DNA of 64,000 nt from Acidobacteriota bacterium (GCA_023389035.1 JAEWFC010000038.1:496001-560000); one strand, 5' to 3'. Counted from the stretch's first letter, positions 1-9,329 are shown. Translations and numbers: made by a program. The notes: generated from the sequence alone by a model not told the origin.

Positions 1-721
1 TCCAAAACGCCCGAGCGATACCGCGAATATTAACGCCGTAGTGATCGAAGAACGACCGGTCCTCGGTAACCGTTATTGCCTTAACCAGATGCTGAGGCAG
101 ATCGTCGAAGGCGACCGTCTTTCGGCGCCCGTCACCCTCGCCGGCTATCGTGCTCAGGATACGAGGTTCGAGCACCGCCCGCTCAGTCTCCTTGTTTTGA
201 TCGAGGTCGTTGATCTTCTCTACAGCCTTTCCGTCTTTCGAAAATTCGACCAAAAGAGACGGAAAGACCTTTTCGCCATCGATCATACCGGTAATGCCGG
301 GCTCGATGTTCAAGCCGCGCTCGCCTAGGCCGTAGCGGCTTCGTGAGGCGTCTGCCTTGTTCGATTTTTCGATGTATCCGGCGGTCTTAAGATATTCGAT
401 AAGCTCCAGCGAGCTTATCTTTTCGCCGACCTTCAAGTTTTTCGGTGCCGAATAGATCCCCGCCGAAGCCGTAAAGACTTCCCCGCTCAAGAGCCTGCGG
501 TCTATCCGATCTGAAAACTCAAACCAGAAATATACGAGCCCGAGGAACAACCCGAGTCCGATGAACAGAGCCCCGAAGACAGTCCAAACGTTAAAGATGT
601 ATCCGAGAACGCGACGCGACCGTGACGGCGGCGGAGATCGGTATGCGACAACCTGCCTAGAGCGTCCGGCTCTGAAAGGCCTTTTCGATCGCTTCGAGCG
701 AATATTGGATTGTTCCGGCAT
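1..721 (-). CDS. Penicillin-binding protein (GT51 transglycosylase/transpeptidase), N-terminal part
   Basis: The gene runs off the left edge, so only the first 240 residues are visible. I translated this strand directly from an ATG at 721. A basic cytoplasmic head is followed by one membrane helix (about residues 39-67) and a UB2H-like region (about 75-165). Next comes the start of a GT51 peptidoglycan glycosyltransferase domain with TEDRSFFDHYGVNIRG (residues 219-234), which carries the family's catalytic Glu-Asp pair and the HxG motif. Class A PBPs polymerise and crosslink peptidoglycan from the inner membrane. The UB2H region suggests a PBP1b-like member. The transpeptidase domain is outside the window. 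It diverges from the epimerase operon starting at 822. Confidence 0.9.
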   Translation of the reverse strand, partial: MPEQSNIRSKRSKRPFRAGRSRQVVAYRSPPPSRSRRVLGYIFNVWTVFGALFIGLGLFLGLVYFWFEFSDRIDRRLLSGEVFTASAGIYSAPKNLKVGEKISSLELIEYLKTAGYIEKSNKADASRSRYGLGERGLNIEPGITGMIDGEKVFPSLLVEFSKDGKAVEKINDLDQNKETERAVLEPRILSTIAGEGDGRRKTVAFDDLPQHLVKAITVTEDRSFFDHYGVNIRGIARAFW

Positions 722-821
722 TGGAAAAAACTGCGTAAGTGTTAGACAGGTTTCGGGTTTTTAGCGGTTGCCCTGTAAAATTTTATAGGTTTCACTCGGG
801 CGTGTCCACATAATTTGCCTT

Positions 822-1673
822 ATGAAAGTGCTCGTCACAGGCGGCAGCGGGTATCTTGGGACCGAAGTACGGCGATACTTCGGGGCCGACGACCTATCGC
901 GCCGCTCCGGGCTCGACGTTCTTAGCCTGCAGGACGTACAAATGGCTGCGGATTACGATATGGTGATCCATCTCGCCGCTCATCTGGATAAATCACCTGA
1001 GGCAGCCGATCAGGTCTTCCTGACAAATATCGAAGGCACCGCAAATCTTCTCCGCCACGTGCGCAAAGACGCGGTGTTCGTATTCGCGTCGACAAAAGAT
1101 GTTTACGGGAGGTTCGCCGATAACTATTCTGAAGTGCCCGAGGATTGCCCGACGCTATATTCAGGACAATCTGCCCTGGAATGGTCAAAGCTGATCGCCG
1201 AGCTTCACGTGGTCTACGCCGCACACCAGCAGGGATTCCGATCTTGCATCTTCCGAATGTCAACCGTTTACGCGCCTGAAAGCGAGGTGAATACTCCGAA
1301 CTTTGTCGGACACTTTATCAACGCAATAAATCTCGGCGAACCGATCATGCTGCCGGGAGCAGGACGGCCCAGACGCGATCTTTTATACGTCGATGATCTT
1401 TCGCGGGCATGCGAGGCCTTTGCTGACTCGGTCATTCGCCACGGTACTTACAATCTCGGCGGCGGGCGCGAAAATGCGGTAACGCTCGGTCAGCTGGTGG
1501 AAACAATGGAGAGCGTGAGCGGCCTGCAGGCTGTGATAGATGATTCGTCTCCCGCGTGGGATATGCCTGTCCCTGCAAACTATGTTTCGGACCTTAAGCG
1601 GATCAAGATGGAGCTTGACTGGAAACCTACGGTCACGATCGAAGAGGGCCTGTCCGCGTTGTTTAACCGATGA
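822..1673 (+). CDS. NAD-dependent epimerase/dehydratase (extended SDR)
   Basis: A 283-residue extended short-chain dehydrogenase. The Rossmann nucleotide-binding motif TGGSGYLG is at residues 7-14, and the sequence matches the sugar-nucleotide epimerase family along its length (HLAAH, NIEGTANLL, RRDLLYVDDLS). Family members act on nucleotide sugars. Its stop overlaps the waaF start (ATGA), and gmhB follows, so a role in LPS-core sugar supply is likely. That could be heptose epimerisation (HldD-like), but this is not proven. Odd feature: where the family has the catalytic YxxxK there is LEWSK, so the tyrosine is missing although the lysine is kept. The exact substrate cannot be read from the sequence. 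Confidence 0.85.
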   Translation: MKVLVTGGSGYLGTEVRRYFGADDLSRRSGLDVLSLQDVQMAADYDMVIHLAAHLDKSPEAADQVFLTNIEGTANLLRHVRKDAVFVFASTKDVYGRFADNYSEVPEDCPTLYSGQSALEWSKLIAELHVVYAAHQQGFRSCIFRMSTVYAPESEVNTPNFVGHFINAINLGEPIMLPGAGRPRRDLLYVDDLSRACEAFADSVIRHGTYNLGGGRENAVTLGQLVETMESVSGLQAVIDDSSPAWDMPVPANYVSDLKRIKMELDWKPTVTIEEGLSALFNR

Positions 1674-2737
1674 AGATCATGATCCGCGGTACGAACTGGA
1701 TCGGCGATGCAGTGATGTCTATCCCTGCGCTGCGCCAGATCCACCGCGTGTTTCATGATGCTCGTCTCACGCTTTATACGCGGCCGTGGGCCGAAGGAAT
1801 CTTCCGCGACGCTGACTTCGTCGACGAGATACTGACCTTCGATAAGAAGAAGCGTTCGGTTCAGGCTCTACAGGACGAAGTTGAACTGATAAGGGCGGAG
1901 CAGTTCGATCTGGCTATACTGCTGACGAATTCATTCGAATCCGCGTTGGTGACAAAGCTGGCAGGAATACCAAGGCGTATCGGATTTAACAAGGACCTGA
2001 GAGGCCTGCTGCTGACCGATCCTATCGCCGTTCCCGAGTGGAAGGGCCGGACACACGAGGTCTATTATTATCTTGCACTCGCTGCAGAGGCCGAGAGACG
2101 GATCCTCGGACGAACGACACCGGCCGGCGAACCCGACGTGAGACTGGATATCAGCTCATCGCGGCGGGCCGAAGCGATCGATTTTCTCGCTGCCAATGGA
2201 GCAGACCTAAGCAAGCCGACCGTCGCCCTGGGTGTGGGGTCAAAGAATTCTCGTGCGAAACGATGGCCTGCGGAACGCTATTCCGCTCTTGCCGACCGTC
2301 TTTCTGAAACAACTGGAGCAAACGTCATTCTAGTAGGTGCTCCTGACGAGATCGAGGTCGCGGCCCTGGTCAAGGCGAACACCCATTCCGCTGCGATCGA
2401 CATAAGCGGGAAAACAGATCTTGCACTGGCGGCAGCGGTGCTCGCCGTGGTTGACCTGTTCATTTCAAACGACATGGGACTGGCACACGTCGCAGCGGCG
2501 GCGGGCACCGAAACACTGGTTATTTTCGGCCCGACCAATAATGTGACAACACGTCCTTTCGCGGCGAACGCGAGCGTAATTCGGCATCCCGTTGAATGCT
2601 CGCCTTGTATGCTGCGTGATTGCCCGATCGATCATCGCTGTATGACGCGGATCGGAGTCGATGCAGTATTTGAGGCGGCAGTTCGGAGTTTAAGCAGGCA
2701 AACGATCGAAGACAATGAAGAAGGCAGCATTTATTGA
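1670..2737 (+). CDS. waaF: Lipopolysaccharide heptosyltransferase II (GT9)
   Basis: A 355-residue glycosyltransferase family 9 protein. The start MKIMIRGTNWIGDAVMSIPAL is the typical WaaF opening. The C-terminal half has SNDMGLAHVAAAAGT and FGPTNN, which in this family form the ADP-heptose site. It transfers heptose to the inner core of LPS on the cytoplasmic face of the inner membrane. The start overlaps the epimerase stop by 4 bases, and its end overlaps gmhB by 23 bases, so the three are translationally coupled. A CxxC-containing stretch near the end (ECSPCMLRDCPIDHRC) is also found in other heptosyltransferases. Confidence 0.92.
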   Translation: MKIMIRGTNWIGDAVMSIPALRQIHRVFHDARLTLYTRPWAEGIFRDADFVDEILTFDKKKRSVQALQDEVELIRAEQFDLAILLTNSFESALVTKLAGIPRRIGFNKDLRGLLLTDPIAVPEWKGRTHEVYYYLALAAEAERRILGRTTPAGEPDVRLDISSSRRAEAIDFLAANGADLSKPTVALGVGSKNSRAKRWPAERYSALADRLSETTGANVILVGAPDEIEVAALVKANTHSAAIDISGKTDLALAAAVLAVVDLFISNDMGLAHVAAAAGTETLVIFGPTNNVTTRPFAANASVIRHPVECSPCMLRDCPIDHRCMTRIGVDAVFEAAVRSLSRQTIEDNEEGSIY

Positions 2738-3239
2738 TCGCGACGGTACGCTGATCGCAGAGGTGAATTACCTTTCGCGCGTAGACGATCTGCGGGTATT
2801 CGAATACACAAAACCTGCGATCGATCTGCTGCGGTCGAATGGTTTCGCGATCTTTGTTGTCACGAATCAGTCGGGAATCGGGCGTGAACTCTACACCGTC
2901 GACGACATGAATTCCATTCACACGGCGATCCAGGAGGAATTGCAGAATGCGATCGACGGATTTTACTTCTGTCCCCATCTTCCTGATGCCGGTTGCGAAT
3001 GCCGGAAACCGAACCTCGGGATGATCAGGGCCGCCTGCCAAGACCACGAGATCTCGCTCGATGATTCATGGATGATCGGCGATAAAAGGCTTGATATCGA
3101 GACCGGTTTCAATGCCGGAATGTCCACGGGAATGGTATTGACGGGTTACGGATCAAAGCATGTCGGAACGCTGAGCAGACGGCCGACCTATGTCGGAGAA
3201 ACTTTGATGGATGTCGTCCGTCTGATCGTCGGCGGCTAG
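2715..3239 (+). CDS. gmhB: D-glycero-D-manno-heptose 1,7-bisphosphate 7-phosphatase
   Basis: A 174-residue HAD-superfamily phosphatase. Motif I is FIDRDGTL (residues 6-13), motif II is VVTNQSG, and the zinc-binding loop typical of GmhB is CPHLPDAGCECRKP. Motif III/IV is WMIGDKRLDIETG. It removes the 7-phosphate in ADP-heptose synthesis, which fits its place directly behind waaF. It starts inside the waaF end. The last 87 bases overlap the 3' end of the histidine kinase gene on the other strand, an unusually long convergent overlap. Confidence 0.93.
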   Translation: MKKAAFIDRDGTLIAEVNYLSRVDDLRVFEYTKPAIDLLRSNGFAIFVVTNQSGIGRELYTVDDMNSIHTAIQEELQNAIDGFYFCPHLPDAGCECRKPNLGMIRAACQDHEISLDDSWMIGDKRLDIETGFNAGMSTGMVLTGYGSKHVGTLSRRPTYVGETLMDVVRLIVGG

Positions 3240-4745
3240 ACCGTTGCTTTCATTGGCTGCAAGCGGAAGTGTCACGGTAAATTCCGATCCCTTTCCCTCA
3301 CCCTCACTTGCGACGGACACGGAACCGCCGTGCATCTCAACCAGGTTGCGTACGATCGCAAGGCCGAGCCCAAGCCCGCCATTGACAGCTCCCGGTACCG
3401 AGTCTTGCCTGAATCGTTCAAAGACCGATGGCAAGAACGTTTCGCTGATCCCCGTGCCCTCGTCTTTCACAGTGACTTTCGCCGAGTCATCCCCGCAGGG
3501 TTCGACATTAACGTAGATCTTCCCGCCGCTCGGCGTGAACTTTATACCGTTCTCGATAAGGTTAGAGAATACTTGTATCAATCTATCGCGATCGCCTGTG
3601 ATCGGACACCGGTCCTGATCTTCGCGATCCTCGAACAAGATCTCAATACCCTTTGAACTCGCGAGCGGCCGCAAACTTTCGACAGAATGGCCAACGATCT
3701 CCGGCAGTTCAAGTGCGTCTTGCTTCAAATTGAGTTTTCCGGAGATAAGACGTGCGACGTCGAGCAGGTCTTCTATCAGGCGGTTCTGCGTTTCCGAACT
3801 TCGAATTATGGTCGCGACGGCTTTTCGGTTCTGTGCATCGTCAAGATTACCGTCCTGCATTAAACGGGCCCAGCCGAGAATAGAGTTGAGCGGCGTTCGC
3901 AGTTCGTGTGAGACAGTTGCCATAAACTCATCCCGCAAACGGTTAGCTATCTCCGCCTCTTTGCGTGCATCCTGCTCCTTGATCAGCAGCGTTTCGCGTT
4001 CGCTGCCGATCTCGACAAGGACGGCGTTCGCCTGCTCCAATGCCTCCGTTCGCTCCGCGACCTTTTGTTCGAGGCCTTGGTTTGATTCAACGAGTGCGGT
4101 CTCCGCCGATCGTCTTTTGCTGATCTCGCGAAACACCATAAAATTTGCAACGACAAGTGCCGCCGCACCAGCAAAACTCGCGATGATCAGCATCCAGATC
4201 GTCTGGTATAAGCTGTCGTCAAGGGTTTTCTTCCGGCGTTCGAGCAAAGCGGTTTCGGCAGACTTTAGCTTTTCGATCGACACGCGCATCTTGTCGATAT
4301 CCGGTTTAACCTTCTGCGGCGAGACCGCGAGCAAGGCCTCCTCGGGTCCCTTCTCTAACCTGATCTTTATTCGTTCGTTCGCCTCGAAAAGATATTGAGA
4401 CGCGTGAGACTCCAAGCGATCAAGCTCTTCGATCTGCGGTGCGTAGCTATTGAATCGCTGCCGCAAGTAACTGAGGTTGTTTCTGATCTGCTTTTCGGCA
4501 GCACGGTGCGGTTCAAGATATGTGTCGCTGCCAACGGTGGCGTATCCGCGAACAGAAGATTCTGAATCGAGCGTCAGATAAAGGATCTCATCCAGCCGAT
4601 AGATGATGTCTTGCGAATGCCGCTGCCAGGCGATCGCCTGCTGCGAGGAGACCGTACTTTGGTAAAAAACAAAACCGATCGCGGCCAACATCAAAAAGAC
4701 GAAAGCCATTACGATCGGTAATTTCCGCTCAAATTTCAGTGCCAT
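3153..4745 (-). CDS. CHASE3-domain sensor histidine kinase
   Basis: A 530-residue membrane kinase. There is a membrane helix at about residues 9-29, a periplasmic CHASE3-type sensor helix bundle to about 178, a second helix at about 182-205, and a coiled coil to about 265. HisKA carries VSHELRTPLNS (His280 as phospho-acceptor). HATPase_c carries NLIENGIKFTP, KDEGTGI and GLGLGLAIV. Residues after about 496 are an unconserved tail encoded in the overlap with gmhB. No response regulator is adjacent, so it is an orphan kinase and its signal is unknown. CHASE3 domains are presumed to sense extracellular signals. Confidence 0.93.
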   Translation of the reverse strand: MALKFERKLPIVMAFVFLMLAAIGFVFYQSTVSSQQAIAWQRHSQDIIYRLDEILYLTLDSESSVRGYATVGSDTYLEPHRAAEKQIRNNLSYLRQRFNSYAPQIEELDRLESHASQYLFEANERIKIRLEKGPEEALLAVSPQKVKPDIDKMRVSIEKLKSAETALLERRKKTLDDSLYQTIWMLIIASFAGAAALVVANFMVFREISKRRSAETALVESNQGLEQKVAERTEALEQANAVLVEIGSERETLLIKEQDARKEAEIANRLRDEFMATVSHELRTPLNSILGWARLMQDGNLDDAQNRKAVATIIRSSETQNRLIEDLLDVARLISGKLNLKQDALELPEIVGHSVESLRPLASSKGIEILFEDREDQDRCPITGDRDRLIQVFSNLIENGIKFTPSGGKIYVNVEPCGDDSAKVTVKDEGTGISETFLPSVFERFRQDSVPGAVNGGLGLGLAIVRNLVEMHGGSVSVASEGEGKGSEFTVTLPLAANESNGLAADDQTDDIHQSFSDIGRPSAQRSDML

Positions 4746-4850
4746 ACGCTCGACAGCCGTGAAAACCCATTACGGGCGTTGAGACGTTTGGGCACGCTTA
4801 GCCCTATCTTAATACTATGGTCCAGAATGGCAAAACCGTATGCCTCAGCA

Positions 4851-5225
4851 TTACGATCGGCCAAAGTCATCGTCAAGCCTTTCAATATCGTCTTCCCCGA
4901 AATAGTCTCCCGTTTGCGTTTCGATAAAGACAAGCGTGGCTTCACCATCCGGGTTCATGACGCGGTGAGCAGTTCCGACCGGCACATCGATCGCCGATCC
5001 CGCACTTACTAGAATTTCCTCACCGTTTAGTGTTACTTTAGCTGTGCCGCGGACCACGAACCAGTGCTCACTCCGATGCTTGTGCCGCTGGTAGCTGAGT
5101 CGCCGGCCGGGTAAGACCTCAAGGCGTTTGACTTTATAGTCTCGGCCCCCGTCGAGGATAGTAAAGCTGCCCCACGGCCGTTCCTCGAATTGCGGTTCTA
5201 TTTCATTTTGGTCGTGATCACTCAT
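4851..5225 (-). CDS. Cupin, mannose-6-phosphate isomerase type II-like
   Basis: A 124-residue single cupin domain. RPWGSF, LEVLPGRRLSYQRHKHRSEHWFVV and VPVGTAHRV match the C-terminal isomerase domain of bifunctional ManC proteins, with metal-ligand histidines in HKHRSEHW. Stand-alone copies interconvert mannose-6-phosphate and fructose-6-phosphate to feed GDP-mannose, although some short ones have no demonstrated activity. The start codon is only one base from the start chosen for the divergent kinase gene at 5227, so each promoter would lie inside the other gene. Confidence 0.8.
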   Translation of the reverse strand: MSDHDQNEIEPQFEERPWGSFTILDGGRDYKVKRLEVLPGRRLSYQRHKHRSEHWFVVRGTAKVTLNGEEILVSAGSAIDVPVGTAHRVMNPDGEATLVFIETQTGDYFGEDDIERLDDDFGRS

Positions 5226-5226
5226 A

Positions 5227-6996
5227 ATGCCTCGTCAGACACCGATGGTAATTCTAGACGATAACTCCACCACAGCCAACAGTTCTACAATTCAGCGCGT
5301 CCAGACTCTGATCATCGGCCGTCTGATCGTTGTATTTCTGCTGATGGTGACCGGCTGGGTCTGGTACAGCGGATCTGTCACTCTCTCCTTGAATGAGATC
5401 CCGCGAGGGCCATTTCTGGTCTTCGTAATATCCGTTGGGCTAACAACTGCGTATTTCTTGTTTCTCCGTCTGAGCACAAAAACCGATTGGCAGGTGCGGA
5501 CGCAATTTGTTATCGATACGCTGCTAGTGACCTGGCTTGTGTGGCAAACGGGCGATCTGACGTCGCCGTACATCACGCTATACATCGTCGTTATTGGCGT
5601 CTCTAGTATTTATCTGCGGCCTTCGCAAACTCTTGCGATGGCAATGGCCGCGATCGGCCTGTTTACGCTAATGGCAGTTCTGATCGCCACGAATATTATC
5701 GATGGCACAGGCCAGACTGACTCCATTCCCCGCATAATTCAGATAGTAAGTTTTCACATTGTCGCCTTCCTGGTCGTCGGGCTGCTCGCGGCGAGGCTTT
5801 CTGACCGCAGATCATCCGGCGAAGAGCTCCAGAAGGCGACGAAATCCCTTGCGAACCTTCGGGCATTGCACGAACGTATCGTCGAATCGATCCGGTCCGG
5901 ATTAATAACCACGGACCTTGATGGAAAGATCTACACGTTTAACGCGGCAGCAGTGGAGATCACCGGATTTACGGCAGACGAAGTGCGCGGACGCTCGATC
6001 TTCAGCCTGATCTCAAATGTTCAGGAGGCAGCACGGCTTTCGTTCGCGGCTGGCGACAATAATGAACCGCTTCCGCGTTTTGAGACTGACCTTATAACCC
6101 CGGAGGGATTTGCCGTTCGTATCGGTTACGGCGTTTCCCGCCTGTTCTCTGAGACGAATGAGACCTCGGGAATGATCATCACGTTTCAGGACCTGACGGA
6201 GATACGCTCGATGGAAGAAAGTGTGCGGCGAAAAGACCGGTTAGCGGCGGTCGGCCGTGTTGGTGCGGGCTTGGCCCATGAGATCCGTAATCCTCTCGGA
6301 GCGATGCGTGGAGCGATCCAGGTGCTTGAATCGAACACTCCCAAAGAATCGATCCAGGCCGATCTGATGAGCATTATCCTTCGGGAATCTGACCGGCTCA
6401 ATAATATAATCACAAACTTTCTAAGCTATGCGCGGCCGAAGGCGGGCAACTTTTCCGAGATCGACGTTTGCGAATCGATTCGAGAGACCCTAAAGCTCTT
6501 ACGTCACAGCCCCGATCTAAAACCGGAACATAAGCTGGTCGACCGTTTGCCCGACGAAGTGATCACCGTCTTTGCTGACAGTGCCCAATTGAAACAGATC
6601 GTCTGGAATCTGGCGCGTAACTCGATCAACGCCATGGCGGACGGCGGAACGCTTTCGATCGAGGCCGAAGCGATACCGAACAACCGCGTTCGCATTATTT
6701 TCAGCGATACAGGTGTGGGAATGTCGCCGGAGCGAGTTGAGCAATTGTTCGAGCCGTTTGCCAATTCCACATCCGGCGGAACAGGCCTTGGCCTTTCGAT
6801 CGTCTACCAGATCATTCGCGATCACAACGGAACGATCAACGTGCGAAGCAACGAGGGCGAAGGGACCGTTATCACGGTTGAACTGCCCAGAGAGGCACGG
6901 CCGCTGATCGGTTCAGATCAAGACCAGGCATCTGATGACTCCAGATTGAAGCAATACCTGGTGCTCGAAAAAGGCGAAGGTGAAGTTTCCCCTTGA
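5227..6996 (+). CDS. pilS: PilS-like sensor histidine kinase (6 TM, PAS, HisKA, HATPase)
   Basis: A 589-residue kinase. About six N-terminal membrane helices (residues about 25-190) are followed by a PAS domain (about 215-320), HisKA with AHEIRNPLGAMRG (His351), and HATPase_c with NLARNSINAMADGG, DTGVGM and GGTGLGLSIV. This is the PilS/NtrB-type layout. It lies directly upstream of an NtrC-family regulator and two pilin genes, which makes control of type IV pilus expression the best reading. The start is uncertain: ATG at 5227 almost abuts the divergent cupin gene, and a second in-frame ATG lies at 5245. Confidence 0.87.
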   Translation: MPRQTPMVILDDNSTTANSSTIQRVQTLIIGRLIVVFLLMVTGWVWYSGSVTLSLNEIPRGPFLVFVISVGLTTAYFLFLRLSTKTDWQVRTQFVIDTLLVTWLVWQTGDLTSPYITLYIVVIGVSSIYLRPSQTLAMAMAAIGLFTLMAVLIATNIIDGTGQTDSIPRIIQIVSFHIVAFLVVGLLAARLSDRRSSGEELQKATKSLANLRALHERIVESIRSGLITTDLDGKIYTFNAAAVEITGFTADEVRGRSIFSLISNVQEAARLSFAAGDNNEPLPRFETDLITPEGFAVRIGYGVSRLFSETNETSGMIITFQDLTEIRSMEESVRRKDRLAAVGRVGAGLAHEIRNPLGAMRGAIQVLESNTPKESIQADLMSIILRESDRLNNIITNFLSYARPKAGNFSEIDVCESIRETLKLLRHSPDLKPEHKLVDRLPDEVITVFADSAQLKQIVWNLARNSINAMADGGTLSIEAEAIPNNRVRIIFSDTGVGMSPERVEQLFEPFANSTSGGTGLGLSIVYQIIRDHNGTINVRSNEGEGTVITVELPREARPLIGSDQDQASDDSRLKQYLVLEKGEGEVSP

Positions 6997-7092
6997 AACT
7001 TGTACACGTTTTCTGTGAGAATATCAGTTGGGCAGGAAATTGTGCCCCGCGCATCGTCCCACATCCGTTCACACACCGAATCGTAGGAATAA

Positions 7093-8487
7093 ATGTCGAA
7101 CATATTAATTGTTGACGACGAACAAAGCTATCGCCAGCTTTTGAGCTTGGTCTTCGAAGCCGATGGCCACGCAGTCACGACCGCTACAAACGGGCGCGAG
7201 GCCGTTGAGACGGTTCGTGCCGATCCGCCGGACATTGTCATCTCTGACGTAAAGATGCCTGATATGGACGGAATTGAAATGCTCCGCGCTGTTCGCGAAA
7301 CGTCACCGGACCTCGGGGTCGTTCTCATGACCGCGTTCGCATCGGTTGAAACGGCGCGCGAGGCATTCAAGCTTGGAGCCGACGATTTTGTAACAAAACC
7401 CTTTGACGTCGAAGAGCTGAAGCTGATCGTTAGAAAGACGCTTGAAAAGCAAGCTCTCATTGACGAGAACCGAGCTTTTAAGCGCGCTCAGCGTGAACGC
7501 GGCAGCGTTAAGAATATCATCGGCAGCTCTGCAAAGATGCAGGCGATCTACCAGATGATCGAGACCGTTGCAGAGGTTCAGTCAACGGTTCTCATCACAG
7601 GCGAAAGCGGTACCGGAAAGGAATTGGTCGCTCGTGCGATCCACGATCTCAGCCCGCGTGCCGAACGCCCATTCATCTCGATAAACTGCGGTGCATTTAC
7701 GGAAACCCTGCTCGAATCAGAGCTATTTGGCTATATCAAAGGATCGTTCACGGGTGCGAACACAAATCGAAAAGGCCTTTTCGAAGCTGCCAACAGCGGT
7801 ACGATCTTTCTCGATGAGATCGGCGAGATGTCGCCATCGATGCAGGTAAAACTGCTCAGAGTGCTGCAGGAGCGTAAGATACGTCCCGTCGGTGCTCACG
7901 ACGAGATCTCGATAGATGCTCGAGTTTTGGCAGCGACAAATCGCGACCTAAAGCAAATGTCCCTCGACGGGCAGTTTCGCGAAGACCTCTTCTACCGTAT
8001 CTCCGTGATCCCGATAACGCTTCCTCCGCTGCGGGAGCGTAAAGAGGACATTCCTGACCTGGTTCATCATTTCATGAAAAAATTCTGTGATCAGGCAAAT
8101 CGATCTCTCGAGATATCGCCCAAGGCGATGCAACTGCTCGAAAATTATATGTGGGGCGGAAACGTCCGCGAACTCGAGCACACTATCGAACGTGCTGTCG
8201 CTCTTGAACGCGGCGAAGAGATCCAGCCGGAACGTTTCCCTGAGAATATTACGAACTACAATCCCGACCGCATCAGCAGCGAATTCAGCTTGCCTGAGGA
8301 CGGGATAAATCTTTCCGCTCACCTCGAGAACCTCGAGAAAACCTACGTTGTCGAGGCCTTGCGTAAAACCGCGGGCAATCAAACAAAAGCTGCAGACCTG
8401 CTGCAAATGCAGGTGCGTTCGCTTCGGCATTTACTGGACAAACACAACATACGAAGCCTTTCAGCACAGATGCGCGGCGGTGATTGA
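7093..8487 (+). CDS. pilR: PilR-like sigma-54-dependent response regulator
   Basis: A 464-residue NtrC-family activator. The receiver domain carries VDDE and the phospho-acceptor Asp52 in ISDVKMPD. The AAA+ domain has the Walker A GESGTGKE (170-177), the sigma-54 contact loop as GSFTGA (217-222, against the usual GAFTGA) and FLDEIGEM. A Fis-type helix-turn-helix (about 425-450, GNQTKAADLL) ends the protein. It activates sigma-54 RNA polymerase at -24/-12 promoters, and one such promoter precedes the second pilin gene at 9330-9345. PilS, 96 bases upstream, is the likely partner. Confidence 0.92.
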   Translation: MSNILIVDDEQSYRQLLSLVFEADGHAVTTATNGREAVETVRADPPDIVISDVKMPDMDGIEMLRAVRETSPDLGVVLMTAFASVETAREAFKLGADDFVTKPFDVEELKLIVRKTLEKQALIDENRAFKRAQRERGSVKNIIGSSAKMQAIYQMIETVAEVQSTVLITGESGTGKELVARAIHDLSPRAERPFISINCGAFTETLLESELFGYIKGSFTGANTNRKGLFEAANSGTIFLDEIGEMSPSMQVKLLRVLQERKIRPVGAHDEISIDARVLAATNRDLKQMSLDGQFREDLFYRISVIPITLPPLRERKEDIPDLVHHFMKKFCDQANRSLEISPKAMQLLENYMWGGNVRELEHTIERAVALERGEEIQPERFPENITNYNPDRISSEFSLPEDGINLSAHLENLEKTYVVEALRKTAGNQTKAADLLQMQVRSLRHLLDKHNIRSLSAQMRGGD

Positions 8488-8590
8488 CCATCGCCCGCAC
8501 TTATATTTCGCACTCCTCCATTCGGAAATCCCGCCCTATTCCACCTTTGCTTTAACTGGCTCCCAAACTCGCCCCTAAGGAAACACCGCT

Positions 8591-9109
8591 ATGAACGACC
8601 GTTATTCAAAATCAAAAGGATTCTCGCTTATAGAATTACTTATAGTCGTTGTGATCATCGGCATAATCGCCGCGATCGCGATCCCGAACCTGCTAGCATC
8701 TCGCCGTGCTTCGAATGAAGCGTCGGCAGTTTCTTCGCTCAGAACTCTGCACAGTGCTCAAATGGCTTATCACACTACGAACGGCGGAGGTAACTTTGCC
8801 GGGATCGCCGGGACCGCAGGAACATCGGCCTTGGCTGATCTTCATGCCGCGAATCTCATTGATCAGGTTCTGCTAAGCGGGGTGAAAAGCGGGTATTCGT
8901 TCCTCGGTGATCGGACGGATACAACAGCGGGGCCGGCAACCTTCTATGTCGCAGCAAATCCTTCGACGCCGTCCGGACTGCAGCAGACGGGTACGAAGCG
9001 GTTCGGCATTGCGACTGACGGTGTAATGAAAGGCGATGCGACGATCGCGAACCTTGCCACTCCATTCGACTTTACGACGCTCCCCGCGGCAGCTCCGCAT
9101 GGCGAGTAG
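8591..9109 (+). CDS. pilA: Type IV pilin (PilA-like), first copy
   Basis: A 172-residue class III signal protein. A short basic leader ends at KG, followed by FSLIELLIVVVIIGIIAAIAIP, the prepilin-peptidase site with Glu5 and the hydrophobic assembly helix. The globular part matches the second pilin at 9420 in several blocks (SLRTLH, GVKSGYSF, RFGIATDGV), so the two are paralogues. A Shine-Dalgarno AAGGAA lies about 10 bases upstream. I see no -24/-12 promoter before it, so it may be transcribed from the pilR side or a sigma-70 promoter. It is followed by a strong terminator. Confidence 0.93.
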   Translation: MNDRYSKSKGFSLIELLIVVVIIGIIAAIAIPNLLASRRASNEASAVSSLRTLHSAQMAYHTTNGGGNFAGIAGTAGTSALADLHAANLIDQVLLSGVKSGYSFLGDRTDTTAGPATFYVAANPSTPSGLQQTGTKRFGIATDGVMKGDATIANLATPFDFTTLPAAAPHGE

Positions 9110-9139
9110 GCCTAATGCAGTTATTTTGTCGTTCGAATA

Positions 9140-9158
9140 AAGGGCCGCGGCCCTTTTT
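9140..9158 (+). terminator. Rho-independent terminator after first pilin gene
   Basis: A perfect palindrome AAGGGCCGCGGCCCTT followed by a T run, 30 bases after the pilin stop. It isolates the first pilin from the second, which has its own sigma-54 promoter. Confidence 0.9.
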
Positions 9159-9329
9159 TCATTTTTGACCCTCGATCTCCCGTTCTGACACTTTTTGTCA
9201 ACCACCTTTTACCAATTAATGTGAATTCCCGACCCGGAAACCGAACCCGATGTCAGTTTGACCGAGCCTGTTTTGTTATAACCTAACAAAACATTGACGA
9301 AAACTACGATCTCGCTGAATAAACATCTT

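Noticed and set aside
8490..8590. Sigma-54 promoter before the first pilin
   Set aside because: No GG/GC pair with correct spacing and flanks; the closest (TGGCTCCC) is one base off and lacks the -12 T residues.
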